Position numbers and translations under genes: made by a program
Notes under the pieces: generated by a model
What the model was told of the DNA's origin: nothing
The model's database searches: none
The model's input: the letters and a program-made list of their open reading frames with translations, nothing else
Shown: piece by piece, positions 1 through 5,805 of the stretch
Position numbering within the stretch: the stretch's first letter is position 1
Layout: every line of letters begins with the position of its first letter
Source of the DNA: an uncultured Pirellula sp.
GTDB taxonomy: Bacteria > Planctomycetota > Planctomycetia > Pirellulales > Pirellulaceae
Assembly (NCBI GenBank): GCA_903892365.1
Contig: CAITIF010000341.1
Location: 1 to 5,805, forward strand
DNA: 5,805 bases
Reading direction: 5' to 3'

Positions 1-356
1 TGCCGAGTGCGAAGATTGCTTTCGCCCCGTTCCAGGGTCGACAGAATTTTCTCCGATACTTCCGAGGCGATATCCATACGCCCGGACGCCAGGTCCAAGG
101 CTGCCCGAGCTGCTTCGAAGCGTTTCGCAAGAACAGGAGAATCGAAATCCTCTAGATGCAATGCAGGCACGCGCACGGGTGTCTCCGCTACCCATTGAAC
201 CTTTAATCGAGGGTCGGTTTCCCAGGCATGCTCCAATTCGATTGGTTCCTGCGCGACGCCCGTGACTGCTACGACAACCCAAACAAGCAATCCCAGTAGC
301 GAATGACAAGCATGCATGGCGGCAGATCTACAATAGGCAACAGTTTCAGTTTGCAT
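1..356 (-). CDS. Secreted protein of unknown function, N-terminal part (cut by window edge)
   Basis: An open reading frame of 118 codons starts at ATG 354-356 and runs off the left edge with no stop. I do not recognise the family. The N-terminus is a signal peptide: a hydrophobic stretch at about residues 19-34 (LLGLLVWVVVAV core), followed by a plausible signal peptidase I site after Ala35 (TGVA|QEP). The mature part begins acidic (about residues 37-48). Residues 75-118 are rich in Ala, Glu, Leu and Arg and look helical, as in TPR- or HEAT-like proteins, but no repeat can be proven from this fragment. The start lies 4 bases after the permease stop, so it is probably the next gene of the same operon and its product acts outside the cytoplasmic membrane. 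An in-frame ATG at 315-317 (codon 14) is an alternative start giving a shorter signal peptide. I prefer 356 because it is closest to the upstream gene and keeps Arg10 in the n-region. Neither start has a good Shine-Dalgarno sequence. Confidence 0.75.
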   Translation of the reverse strand, partial: MQTETVAYCRSAAMHACHSLLGLLVWVVVAVTGVAQEPIELEHAWETDPRLKVQWVAETPVRVPALHLEDFDSPVLAKRFEAARAALDLASGRMDIASEVSEKILSTLERGESNLRTR

Positions 357-360
357 AGGT

Positions 361-2028
361 TTAATCCGGACGTGAAAGGAGCCAAGTTCGAATCGCAAGT
401 ACCAGCAAACAGAGAACGGAGATCGTGCCGCTTACCCACCAGCTCCAAGGGGTCAATTGATAGTTTTCAAAACCGGGTGCATGAATTTCAGCAAGAGCAG
501 CAGCGGCCGGGTTCAACATCAACGCTCGTTCCACGAAGATCGGCCCAAAAGGCTTCCCTCTAGCCATCCAAATCATGAGTGTACCAGCGAAGAATGCGAT
601 CAAGATTGTATAGCTGGTAATCGTCGCGACCGCTGCACTTCGCGCAAATCCGCTAACACAAGCGCTGGTGGATATAACAAACAGAGCGACAAAAAGCAAA
701 GAAATGAGAACATTATTCACTTGACCAACCATCACCGGAACAATGTAGCCCATCACGATATAGCCCGGTAAGGTTGCTAACAACAAAATGAGCATCGTCC
801 AGACCACGCTCCATAGTTTCCCGGTGAGGATTCGGATCGGACCGATCGGGGTTGTACGTAAGATTTGCCAGCCACCGCTTTCCACCTCGCCTGCAATCAA
901 GCTTGCACCGAGACTGGGTCCAAGCAACATCAGCATCCCGACTTGCAACAAAACCATCGCAGCCGCGATCCTTTGGACGCCCCAACTGACCGTACCTGTT
1001 GCAGAAACGACCGTTAACGCAAGGGATACGATAATACAACAAGCCACGATACGAAGCAGCCAATGAAGCCGTCCAAACTTCCGAGTCCGAAATTCCTTGA
1101 CCATGACCGGATTGATCCAAAGCGGAATGCCTGCTTTCCGTTGGTTCGGGTCAATCAAAAATGCGATGCGACGAAGGACGGAATAGGCGGTCCCCTTCGG
1201 AGTGACCTTCCCTATGGGCTTCACCCGATCCATCAATATTGGATCCAACTTCAACATGGTCAGGGTTCCGAAAAGAACGGTTACCAACGAAGTGGCAACA
1301 AGAAAATCCACCCAACCCCGCGAAAGCCCTAAGTCGGCCACCTGAGATTGCGATTGAGTGATCTCCTGCAATGCCGAAAGAGGAGACAACGCCGTACATG
1401 CATTGGCAAGCCAGCCAACGCCACCGCTGAGATTACCAACGATGGCCAACGGGCCCACCGACAAAACCGAAAGAACCAAAACTGCAACGTAAGTCATCCG
1501 GAGACTTGCATCGGTCGAATGCGATCGAACGCTAACCCAAAGCCCGACGGCCGAATACTGAATTGCCATCGCCAGCAGGACCAGCAATAAGGGTCCTATA
1601 TGGCTTCGAAAGGTGATCCCCCCCATGGCGTAGCAGGCCGACAACGCTGGCATGCTGGCAGAGATCATGATCATCGCGAGTATCACGTTGCTCAGCCACT
1701 TGCCAACATAAATCTGCCAAGGCCTTAAAGGGGAATTGAGCAGCAATGCCAACGTCCCCTTGCGACGTTCGTTCACCAAAGAAGTTGCAGGGAATGCAGG
1801 CACCAGAAACATAACCGCTAACGTAAGCACGTACGCCAGCGGTCGAAAGACTTCCATCGAGCTTTGACTGACCACATCCAACCGCGAATCGCTTGGCCAA
1901 CGCAATTGAACCAACAAGCAAGTTCCTACCGCGATTGCAAGGATCGTAAGGACCGTTTTGGGGGACCGAAGTCGATCTAGCAATTCCCGTCCAAGGACAG
2001 GATTTTTCCAACCTATGCCATCGCTCAT
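361..2028 (-). CDS. ABC-2 type transporter permease, two fused half-domains
   Basis: Integral membrane protein of 555 aa that would form the translocation path of an exporter driven by the ATPase encoded just upstream. About twelve hydrophobic segments are visible, roughly at 26-42, 63-82, 115-135, 145-166, 178-198, 241-259, 325-343, 353-379, 407-428, 438-458, 466-487 and 529-549. The chain reads as an internal duplication. Residues 9-22 (NPVLGRELLDRLRS) match 306-320 (NPVMVKEFRTRKFGR). The ABC-2 core at 83-113 (E87, G91, P100, I106, G109-K110) matches 376-407 (E381, G385, P394, I400, G403-K404). LSPLSALQEI at 214-223 matches LNPAAAALAEI at 505-515. The cytoplasmic linker is about 260-320. 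ABC-2 permeases often have six membrane helices per chain, so this double-length protein may supply both halves of the pore. ATG 2026-2028 overlaps the ATPase stop by 4 bases (ATGA) and is preceded by AAGGTG, which supports this start. The substrate is unknown. Confidence 0.93.
   Translation of the reverse strand: MSDGIGWKNPVLGRELLDRLRSPKTVLTILAIAVGTCLLVQLRWPSDSRLDVVSQSSMEVFRPLAYVLTLAVMFLVPAFPATSLVNERRKGTLALLLNSPLRPWQIYVGKWLSNVILAMIMISASMPALSACYAMGGITFRSHIGPLLLVLLAMAIQYSAVGLWVSVRSHSTDASLRMTYVAVLVLSVLSVGPLAIVGNLSGGVGWLANACTALSPLSALQEITQSQSQVADLGLSRGWVDFLVATSLVTVLFGTLTMLKLDPILMDRVKPIGKVTPKGTAYSVLRRIAFLIDPNQRKAGIPLWINPVMVKEFRTRKFGRLHWLLRIVACCIIVSLALTVVSATGTVSWGVQRIAAAMVLLQVGMLMLLGPSLGASLIAGEVESGGWQILRTTPIGPIRILTGKLWSVVWTMLILLLATLPGYIVMGYIVPVMVGQVNNVLISLLFVALFVISTSACVSGFARSAAVATITSYTILIAFFAGTLMIWMARGKPFGPIFVERALMLNPAAAALAEIHAPGFENYQLTPWSWWVSGTISVLCLLVLAIRTWLLSRPD
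2025..2028 (-). other. ATGA stop/start overlap between ATPase and permease genes
   Basis: The last codon of the ATPase (TGA, 2025-2027) shares bases with the permease ATG (2026-2028). Such 4-base overlaps are typical of translationally coupled genes whose products form one complex. This supports the pairing of the two proteins as one transporter. Confidence 0.85.
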
Positions 2029-2990
2029 GAAGGCACCTTGGTTTGAGCGATGGTCAAGAAAGCGTCTTCCAAATCGCTGGCGACTTCACGGAACTGGGTG
2101 ATGGGCAAGCCACCCATAATCAGTCGTTTCAGTACGTCGGAAAGATCGGCTTCCGACCTAGCAGTCGGAAAACGAAAAAGTCGTTCAGCCTGACTTGCTT
2201 CGATCGGTTCATCCGTCAAAAGCAGTTCTGAAATCGAGCGTTCTGCGGCTGCAAAATCAGCGGCATCGGAAACCTGAATCTCATAACTTCGCCGGGGACA
2301 GATGCTTTTCATGACGTCGTCCAACTTACCAAATGCACGCAGTTTCCCCCCCGTCACGATCGCAACCGTGCTACAAATCCGAGCCAGCTCCGGAAGGATA
2401 TGGCTTGTCACGATCAATGTCTTGCCTTGGTCCGCAAGCCGCAACAGTATCTCTCGCATTTCAATCCGTGCTTTTGGATCCAATCCATTGGCTGGTTCAT
2501 CAAGGATCATGACTTCGGGGTCATGTAGCAGAGTTCTAGCAATACCGACACGCTGTTGCATTCCATGACTAAGGCTTTCGACAAACTTGTCCTGCATGTA
2601 CGTAGCATCGGTAATATCCAACACTTCCTCGACTCTTCGCTTTCGTTTCGAAAGCGGAATACCAAACACTGCACCGAAGAAGTCGAGATACTCACGCACG
2701 CGCATGTTGTCGTACGATCCAAACTTATCGGGCATGTAACCGACCAATCGCTTGATTCGTTTGCCATCTGCCGAGCAATCCACCCCAGCGATTTTGGCAG
2801 ACCCAGAGGTGGGCCGGGACAATCCAACGAGGATCTTGATCGTTGTTGTTTTTCCGGCGCCGTTGGGACCGATAAAACCTAAGATCTCCCCGCGATGGAC
2901 ATGAATCGAAAGACCATCCAAGGCAACAAAATCGCCGTAGCGTTTGGTAAGATTCTGTGTTTCAACAACTGGTTCAGAGGATGAATTCAT
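2025..2990 (-). CDS. ABC transporter ATP-binding protein (ABC-2 exporter class)
   Basis: Cytoplasmic ATPase, 321 aa from ATG 2988-2990, that powers the permease encoded next. Motifs in order: Walker A GPNGAGKTT (41-49), Q-loop region GYMPDKFGSYD (84-94), signature LSHGMQQR (140-147), Walker B VMILDEP (160-166) with catalytic Glu165, D-loop GLDP (169-172) and switch His197 in TSHIL. The nucleotide-binding domain ends at about residue 220. A C-terminal extension (about 221-321) ends in LEDAFLTIAQ, as in drug- and lipid-export ATPases with a DUF4162-like tail. The usual Q-loop glutamine is Asp88 and the signature has His in place of the first Gly. The nucleotide-binding machinery otherwise looks intact. 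A TTG at 3024-3026 would add 12 residues and overlap the upstream stop (TTGA). I prefer the ATG because MNSSSEPVVETQNLTKRYG is a typical family N-terminus, although its Shine-Dalgarno is weak. The downstream end overlaps the permease start by 4 bases, implying translational coupling. The exported substrate cannot be predicted. Confidence 0.94.
   Translation of the reverse strand: MNSSSEPVVETQNLTKRYGDFVALDGLSIHVHRGEILGFIGPNGAGKTTTIKILVGLSRPTSGSAKIAGVDCSADGKRIKRLVGYMPDKFGSYDNMRVREYLDFFGAVFGIPLSKRKRRVEEVLDITDATYMQDKFVESLSHGMQQRVGIARTLLHDPEVMILDEPANGLDPKARIEMREILLRLADQGKTLIVTSHILPELARICSTVAIVTGGKLRAFGKLDDVMKSICPRRSYEIQVSDAADFAAAERSISELLLTDEPIEASQAERLFRFPTARSEADLSDVLKRLIMGGLPITQFREVASDLEDAFLTIAQTKVPS
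2034..2039 (-). promoter_or_regulatory. Ribosome binding site of the permease
   Basis: On the minus strand AAGGTG lies 5 bases before the ATG at 2026-2028. It is one mismatch from AAGGAG and sits inside the end of the ATPase gene. It is the only convincing Shine-Dalgarno in the window and supports the permease start. Together with the ATGA overlap it lets ribosomes finishing the ATPase reinitiate, which would keep the two subunits in step. Confidence 0.55.
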
Positions 2991-3022
2991 TCGTATTCTC
3001 AATCTAGAGGGATAATCATCAA

Positions 3023-5533
3023 TCAAGGATCGATCGCGTTGGTAAGGACGGTCCCGTCCACGTGCACTCGAACGTATTCGATCCCCCAGTTAACAACCTG
3101 TTCGAATTCGGCGTTCGCGCCTAACCGCGATGTCACTTCAATTTGAAGATCGATGTATCCAAGATTCGGATCAGGCATTTCTGTCGCTGCAGTTAGTGTT
3201 TTGTTCCAAGGAATGGATGGACTTTCGATACTCGCAATTTCAGAAACGACACCTTGGTTCACTCTGGAAAGTATCAACTTTCTTTGGGGAGCGTTTGCCA
3301 AGACTTCAATGGCGATCGATGAAAATTGCAGAGGAAGAACTTCGGGGGGCACTTGATACCGAACTCTGGCTATGGCTGCGATGGTCGCATCCTGCTTCCA
3401 CCGGCCGGTCTTTTGATTGAAAGCCGTGGTTCGCCGCCCTTCTTCGTGCAACGCTTCGGTTGCCATCAGGCTGTATGGGATGTGAACTTTGGTGTTCGCA
3501 GCGGGGCGGTGCAAGTGGATTGGCAGTGACACCAAGGCGGTACCGCGTTGAACCAGGTTACGATCCCAAGCCGGACCATTGGTCCACAGGTCCGTAAACC
3601 CATAAAGGACTCTTTTTGTACGAGCCTCGGCCCCTAAATTAGTTTCGAAAAGGGAACGATAGATTTCCGCCCGACGCATTTGTTCGTCTGAAATCAAGGT
3701 ACCAGCAATCCAGCGTTCGCCGCCAGCAATTTGGGACGAATGTGCAGTCCATAAGCGATCTCCTTGTGACCCGCACAGCAGCTGGCTCCCTGGAACGAAG
3801 CTAACCACAGGGTCCTGCAAAGGCGAACTCAATGCGAGAGGGGTCTCCAGCAAAAGGCCATTCTCATTGAGGCTCCCTTTGACCATCAGTCCTTGCGTTG
3901 CCAGGGAGTATTGATCATTCGCTCGCCAAAGACCGGCTGGCCAATCGCTGTTTCGCCAACTCCATTGCTGAAGATCCTTCCATTCCCAGCGACGCACTCC
4001 AACATCCTGTTTTGAAATCGGCTCAATTCTTGACTCTAGCTTGGAGGTCAATTCCATGCGGTTGGTGTCATTGAGGTAAACTGCGGAAACTTCACGAACG
4101 TCTGCATTCGAGCCATCGGGCGCTACGTCAATGATCTGCAATCGCCCCCAAGTCTCAGGAATCTCGGTCCGGATCCATTGCGACGCGATCACTAAGGGAA
4201 GACAACCCAAAAGGGAAATCAAGGGAACCATCCAACCCAAGCGGTAGGCCGACCCCTTTCGCACTTGGATCATGCCGAACCCACACAGGACCGCGACGAA
4301 CCCGAGAAGCGACCAGCTAACAATCGACTTGGCAACTACGGGATTCCCGATTTGACGCAAAGGGTAATCGGAATCTCTGAGCGAGTTCGCAGTGGGCTTG
4401 CCGGCTCGAGCCTGAAAGAACTGCGATCCAAGTTCCAACGCCCAAGGCTTCAACTCGAAGGCCGTGCGTTTCTCTTCAGGCGTATCTGGCGGTATGAATC
4501 TAGGTTGAATCCATGCACGAGGGCTAAGCGTGGTTGCCAGGATCTCACCTCGGCCTACGGGAAACCAAACCGCTAAAGGCCAATTGTCCAATCGATGCGT
4601 TACGTTTCCGCCCGCTTGAACGACTCTTTTCATTCGTAAAGGAACCGAGCTGGAAATAGTTCGTTCTGCTTGTGGAAGAACGCGAGATGAATTCGTAGTA
4701 ACCTCTCCTCCAAGAACAGACGATTCGTCGATCGTGGCTATGCTTTGATCGACTTCTAATAGATTCGCCATGACATCGCTCGGAAGGCGGTCCAGCATCA
4801 CCCAAAGCCGTCCACCACTCAGGATCCATCTCTTGAGCATGCTTTGATTGGCTGCGTTAGCGAGAATCCGTTCATCTGCAACGACGAAACAATCCACCGC
4901 ATCCCACGCAAGTGCGTCAGGCAGACCTTCTTCCTCCAGACGAATCATCCGACGCGAAAAGCCAGCCCCAACCTTTGCACCAATCACCATTTCCGCGGAT
5001 TCATGCAAAGTGTCGTTTGGCCAAAGCCAGTAAGGCCGCTCGGCGGGTGCAGGTTCCACCCCCATTGCGGTAACAATGGATTCGTTCGCAAGGTCGGCAA
5101 TCAGATTCGCAACGACAGGAACCCCTTCCTTTTCCAGAACGACTTCACGGCCGTTCTCCATTCCCATCAGTGTGACTTGGATATGAAGAGCCGTTTCGAA
5201 CTTTTTTGGAACAAGTAAGGGAAGTTCGTACGTTCGAGATTCACCGGCCCCCAGTCGAATTTCAAACGTAGTCTCCTCTGTGGGATACTCGGAGAACTTG
5301 CACACAAGCTTGGCTGTTTCTTCGGACGCGCTTTTGTTAGCAACAATAGCCCTTACAAAATACAAAGCGCCTGGTTTCAGGCCACCATTTGGACCAGCCG
5401 TGAATGACACAAGTTCCAATCCGCCTGTCGATTTGGGCTCCTGCGCGTTGCACGCCGGTTGCATCCAGCAAAAAAAGAATGCCAAGGCGCAGAAAACACC
5501 TTGAGAGAGGGCAATTCGATGCATGCGACCCAT
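3023..5533 (-). CDS. Large membrane-anchored periplasmic protein, putative ABC-transporter partner (GldG-like layout)
   Basis: Protein of 836 aa from ATG 5531-5533; no characterised gene recognised. It starts with a signal peptide: basic n-region (R3, H5, R6), hydrophobic core at about 8-23, and probable cleavage after Ala30 (ACNA|QEP). There is a Cys at 28, but the context QPAC is a poor lipobox. Residues 38-135 look like a beta-sandwich (alternating strands, GLKPGALYFVRAIVANKS). Residues 140-345 resemble the class-I-glutamine-amidotransferase-like fold seen in DUF4350/GldG-type proteins: a strand plus Asp at 211-220, ANQSMLKRWILSGGRLWVML at 228-247, and VWFPVGRGEILATTLSP at 322-338. No nucleophile-elbow Cys is seen, so it is probably not catalytic. 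Two membrane segments at about 402-421 and 433-451 flank a basic loop (QVRKGSAYR), giving a hairpin that leaves residues 453-836 again periplasmic. The C-terminal part is mainly beta and unassigned. It is first in the operon, 32 bases before the ATPase. A TTG at 5570-5572 would add 13 residues but spoil the signal peptide. ATG 5522-5524 is a second alternative. Confidence 0.85.
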   Translation of the reverse strand: MGRMHRIALSQGVFCALAFFFCWMQPACNAQEPKSTGGLELVSFTAGPNGGLKPGALYFVRAIVANKSASEETAKLVCKFSEYPTEETTFEIRLGAGESRTYELPLLVPKKFETALHIQVTLMGMENGREVVLEKEGVPVVANLIADLANESIVTAMGVEPAPAERPYWLWPNDTLHESAEMVIGAKVGAGFSRRMIRLEEEGLPDALAWDAVDCFVVADERILANAANQSMLKRWILSGGRLWVMLDRLPSDVMANLLEVDQSIATIDESSVLGGEVTTNSSRVLPQAERTISSSVPLRMKRVVQAGGNVTHRLDNWPLAVWFPVGRGEILATTLSPRAWIQPRFIPPDTPEEKRTAFELKPWALELGSQFFQARAGKPTANSLRDSDYPLRQIGNPVVAKSIVSWSLLGFVAVLCGFGMIQVRKGSAYRLGWMVPLISLLGCLPLVIASQWIRTEIPETWGRLQIIDVAPDGSNADVREVSAVYLNDTNRMELTSKLESRIEPISKQDVGVRRWEWKDLQQWSWRNSDWPAGLWRANDQYSLATQGLMVKGSLNENGLLLETPLALSSPLQDPVVSFVPGSQLLCGSQGDRLWTAHSSQIAGGERWIAGTLISDEQMRRAEIYRSLFETNLGAEARTKRVLYGFTDLWTNGPAWDRNLVQRGTALVSLPIHLHRPAANTKVHIPYSLMATEALHEEGRRTTAFNQKTGRWKQDATIAAIARVRYQVPPEVLPLQFSSIAIEVLANAPQRKLILSRVNQGVVSEIASIESPSIPWNKTLTAATEMPDPNLGYIDLQIEVTSRLGANAEFEQVVNWGIEYVRVHVDGTVLTNAIDP

Positions 5534-5572
5534 AACAAAAACAACTTTGCTGACGTTCAAAACTCTGGCCAA

Positions 5573-5805
5573 TCGAACTCGTTGGTAGACAAGAGTGTAG
5601 TTGGTTTTCTACAAATCCCCAGTCACGGCAGGATGGTTTTGCCTTAGTTGTGACAGAAAGGGTGGATTCGGCAAAGTAGTCTAGAACGCGGCTCGAACTC
5701 TTCTGTTAGTTTAACAACCAACAAATTCCCTGTTTTGGTCTGCCATCTGCCTACCGGTACAACATACATTACAGTCAGGACGCCTGCCCCCGTTTGTACC
5801 GTAAA
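5573..5805. other. Leader or intergenic region ahead of the operon; no gene seen
   Basis: No credible coding frame on either strand. The region should contain the promoter for the leftward operon, since nothing else upstream is visible, but no clear -35/-10 pair was found. The best -10-like hexamer on the minus strand is TACACT (5594-5599), without a matching -35. Small structures are present: TGTTA/TAACA around GTT at 5704-5716, and TGTAG/CTACA with an 8-base loop at 5596-5613. GTTGGT occurs twice (5581-5586, 5600-5605). If the large protein starts at ATG 5533, the untranslated leader extends to 5534. Confidence 0.6.
5755..5801. repeat. 8-bp inverted repeat with nested quasi-palindrome upstream of the operon
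   Basis: Plus-strand CGGTACAA (5755-5762) is answered by its exact reverse complement TTGTACCG (5794-5801) after 31 bases. Flanking bases extend the likeness imperfectly (AC after the left arm, GT before the right). Between the arms lies CAGGACGCCTG (5776-5786), whose CAGG and CCTG arms pair around ACG. No T-run follows on either strand, so a rho-independent terminator is unlikely. It could be an operator for a dimeric regulator of the downstream operon, or a structured RNA of a gene beyond the window. It may also be chance, as one 8-bp arm pair is not rare. Confidence 0.35.

Noticed and set aside
303..563. Plus-strand open frame of 86 codons over the permease end
   Set aside because: Antisense to the well-supported permease and the following gene; low-complexity basic composition with no recognisable domain.
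713..1120. Minus-strand frame of 135 codons in another frame inside the permease gene
   Set aside because: Lies wholly within the permease reading frame; composition is not protein-like and it lacks a ribosome binding site.
1532..2011. Minus-strand frame of 159 codons overlapping the permease start
   Set aside because: Shadow of the permease, whose frame has clear membrane segments and duplicated ABC-2 motifs.
4844..5218. Plus-strand frame of 124 codons
   Set aside because: Antisense to the large periplasmic protein; Cys/His-rich appearance comes from the opposite-strand codons and no zinc-finger spacing is consistent.
5594..5599. TACACT as a -10 promoter element
   Set aside because: Four of six matches only, and no acceptable -35 hexamer at 16-18 bases upstream.
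5581..5605. GTTGGT direct repeats 19 bases apart as a possible activator site
   Set aside because: Six-base repeats are too short to support without conservation data.
5573..5700. Direct repeat TCGAACTC at 5573-5580 and 5693-5700, 120 bases apart
   Set aside because: An 8-base repeat within about 230 bases is expected by chance fairly often, and no third copy supports it.
5704..5716. TGTTA-GTT-TAACA palindrome as an operator or terminator
   Set aside because: Five-bp AT-rich arms with a 3-base loop are common by chance, and no T-run follows.

Overview
The window looks like a piece of chromosome from a Planctomycetota bacterium, most likely of the Pirellulales/Rhodopirellula type. This is inferred from the gene style: mid-range GC, weak or absent Shine-Dalgarno sequences, a large secreted or anchored protein of unknown function paired with an ABC-2 exporter, and signal peptides ending in an A-Q-E-P-like sequence. 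No rRNA or marker gene confirms it. There are no mobile elements, tRNAs, rRNAs or CRISPR arrays.

All genes are on the minus strand, so transcription runs from the right end of the window to the left. From right to left: (i) a 233-base leader (5573-5805) without a gene, holding an 8-bp inverted repeat with a nested quasi-palindrome; if the preferred downstream start is right, it extends to 5534. (ii) A large exported protein (about 836 aa) with a signal peptide, an N-terminal periplasmic part, a transmembrane hairpin in the middle and a second periplasmic part. (iii) An ABC transporter ATPase (about 321 aa). (iv) An ABC-2 type permease (555 aa) made of two related half-domains. (v) The first 118 codons of another secreted protein, which runs off the left edge.

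The spacing is operonic throughout. The ATPase follows the large protein by 32 bases, or by a 4-base overlap if a TTG start is used. The ATPase and permease overlap as ATGA. The last gene starts 4 bases after the permease stop. No terminator is visible between them. The architecture (cytoplasmic ATPase, membrane permease, and an anchored periplasmic protein with a probable class-I-glutamine-amidotransferase-like, non-catalytic domain) resembles the GldA/GldF/GldG transporter layout of Bacteroidota. It is plausibly an uncharacterised envelope export or remodelling machine, but the substrate cannot be read from the sequence.
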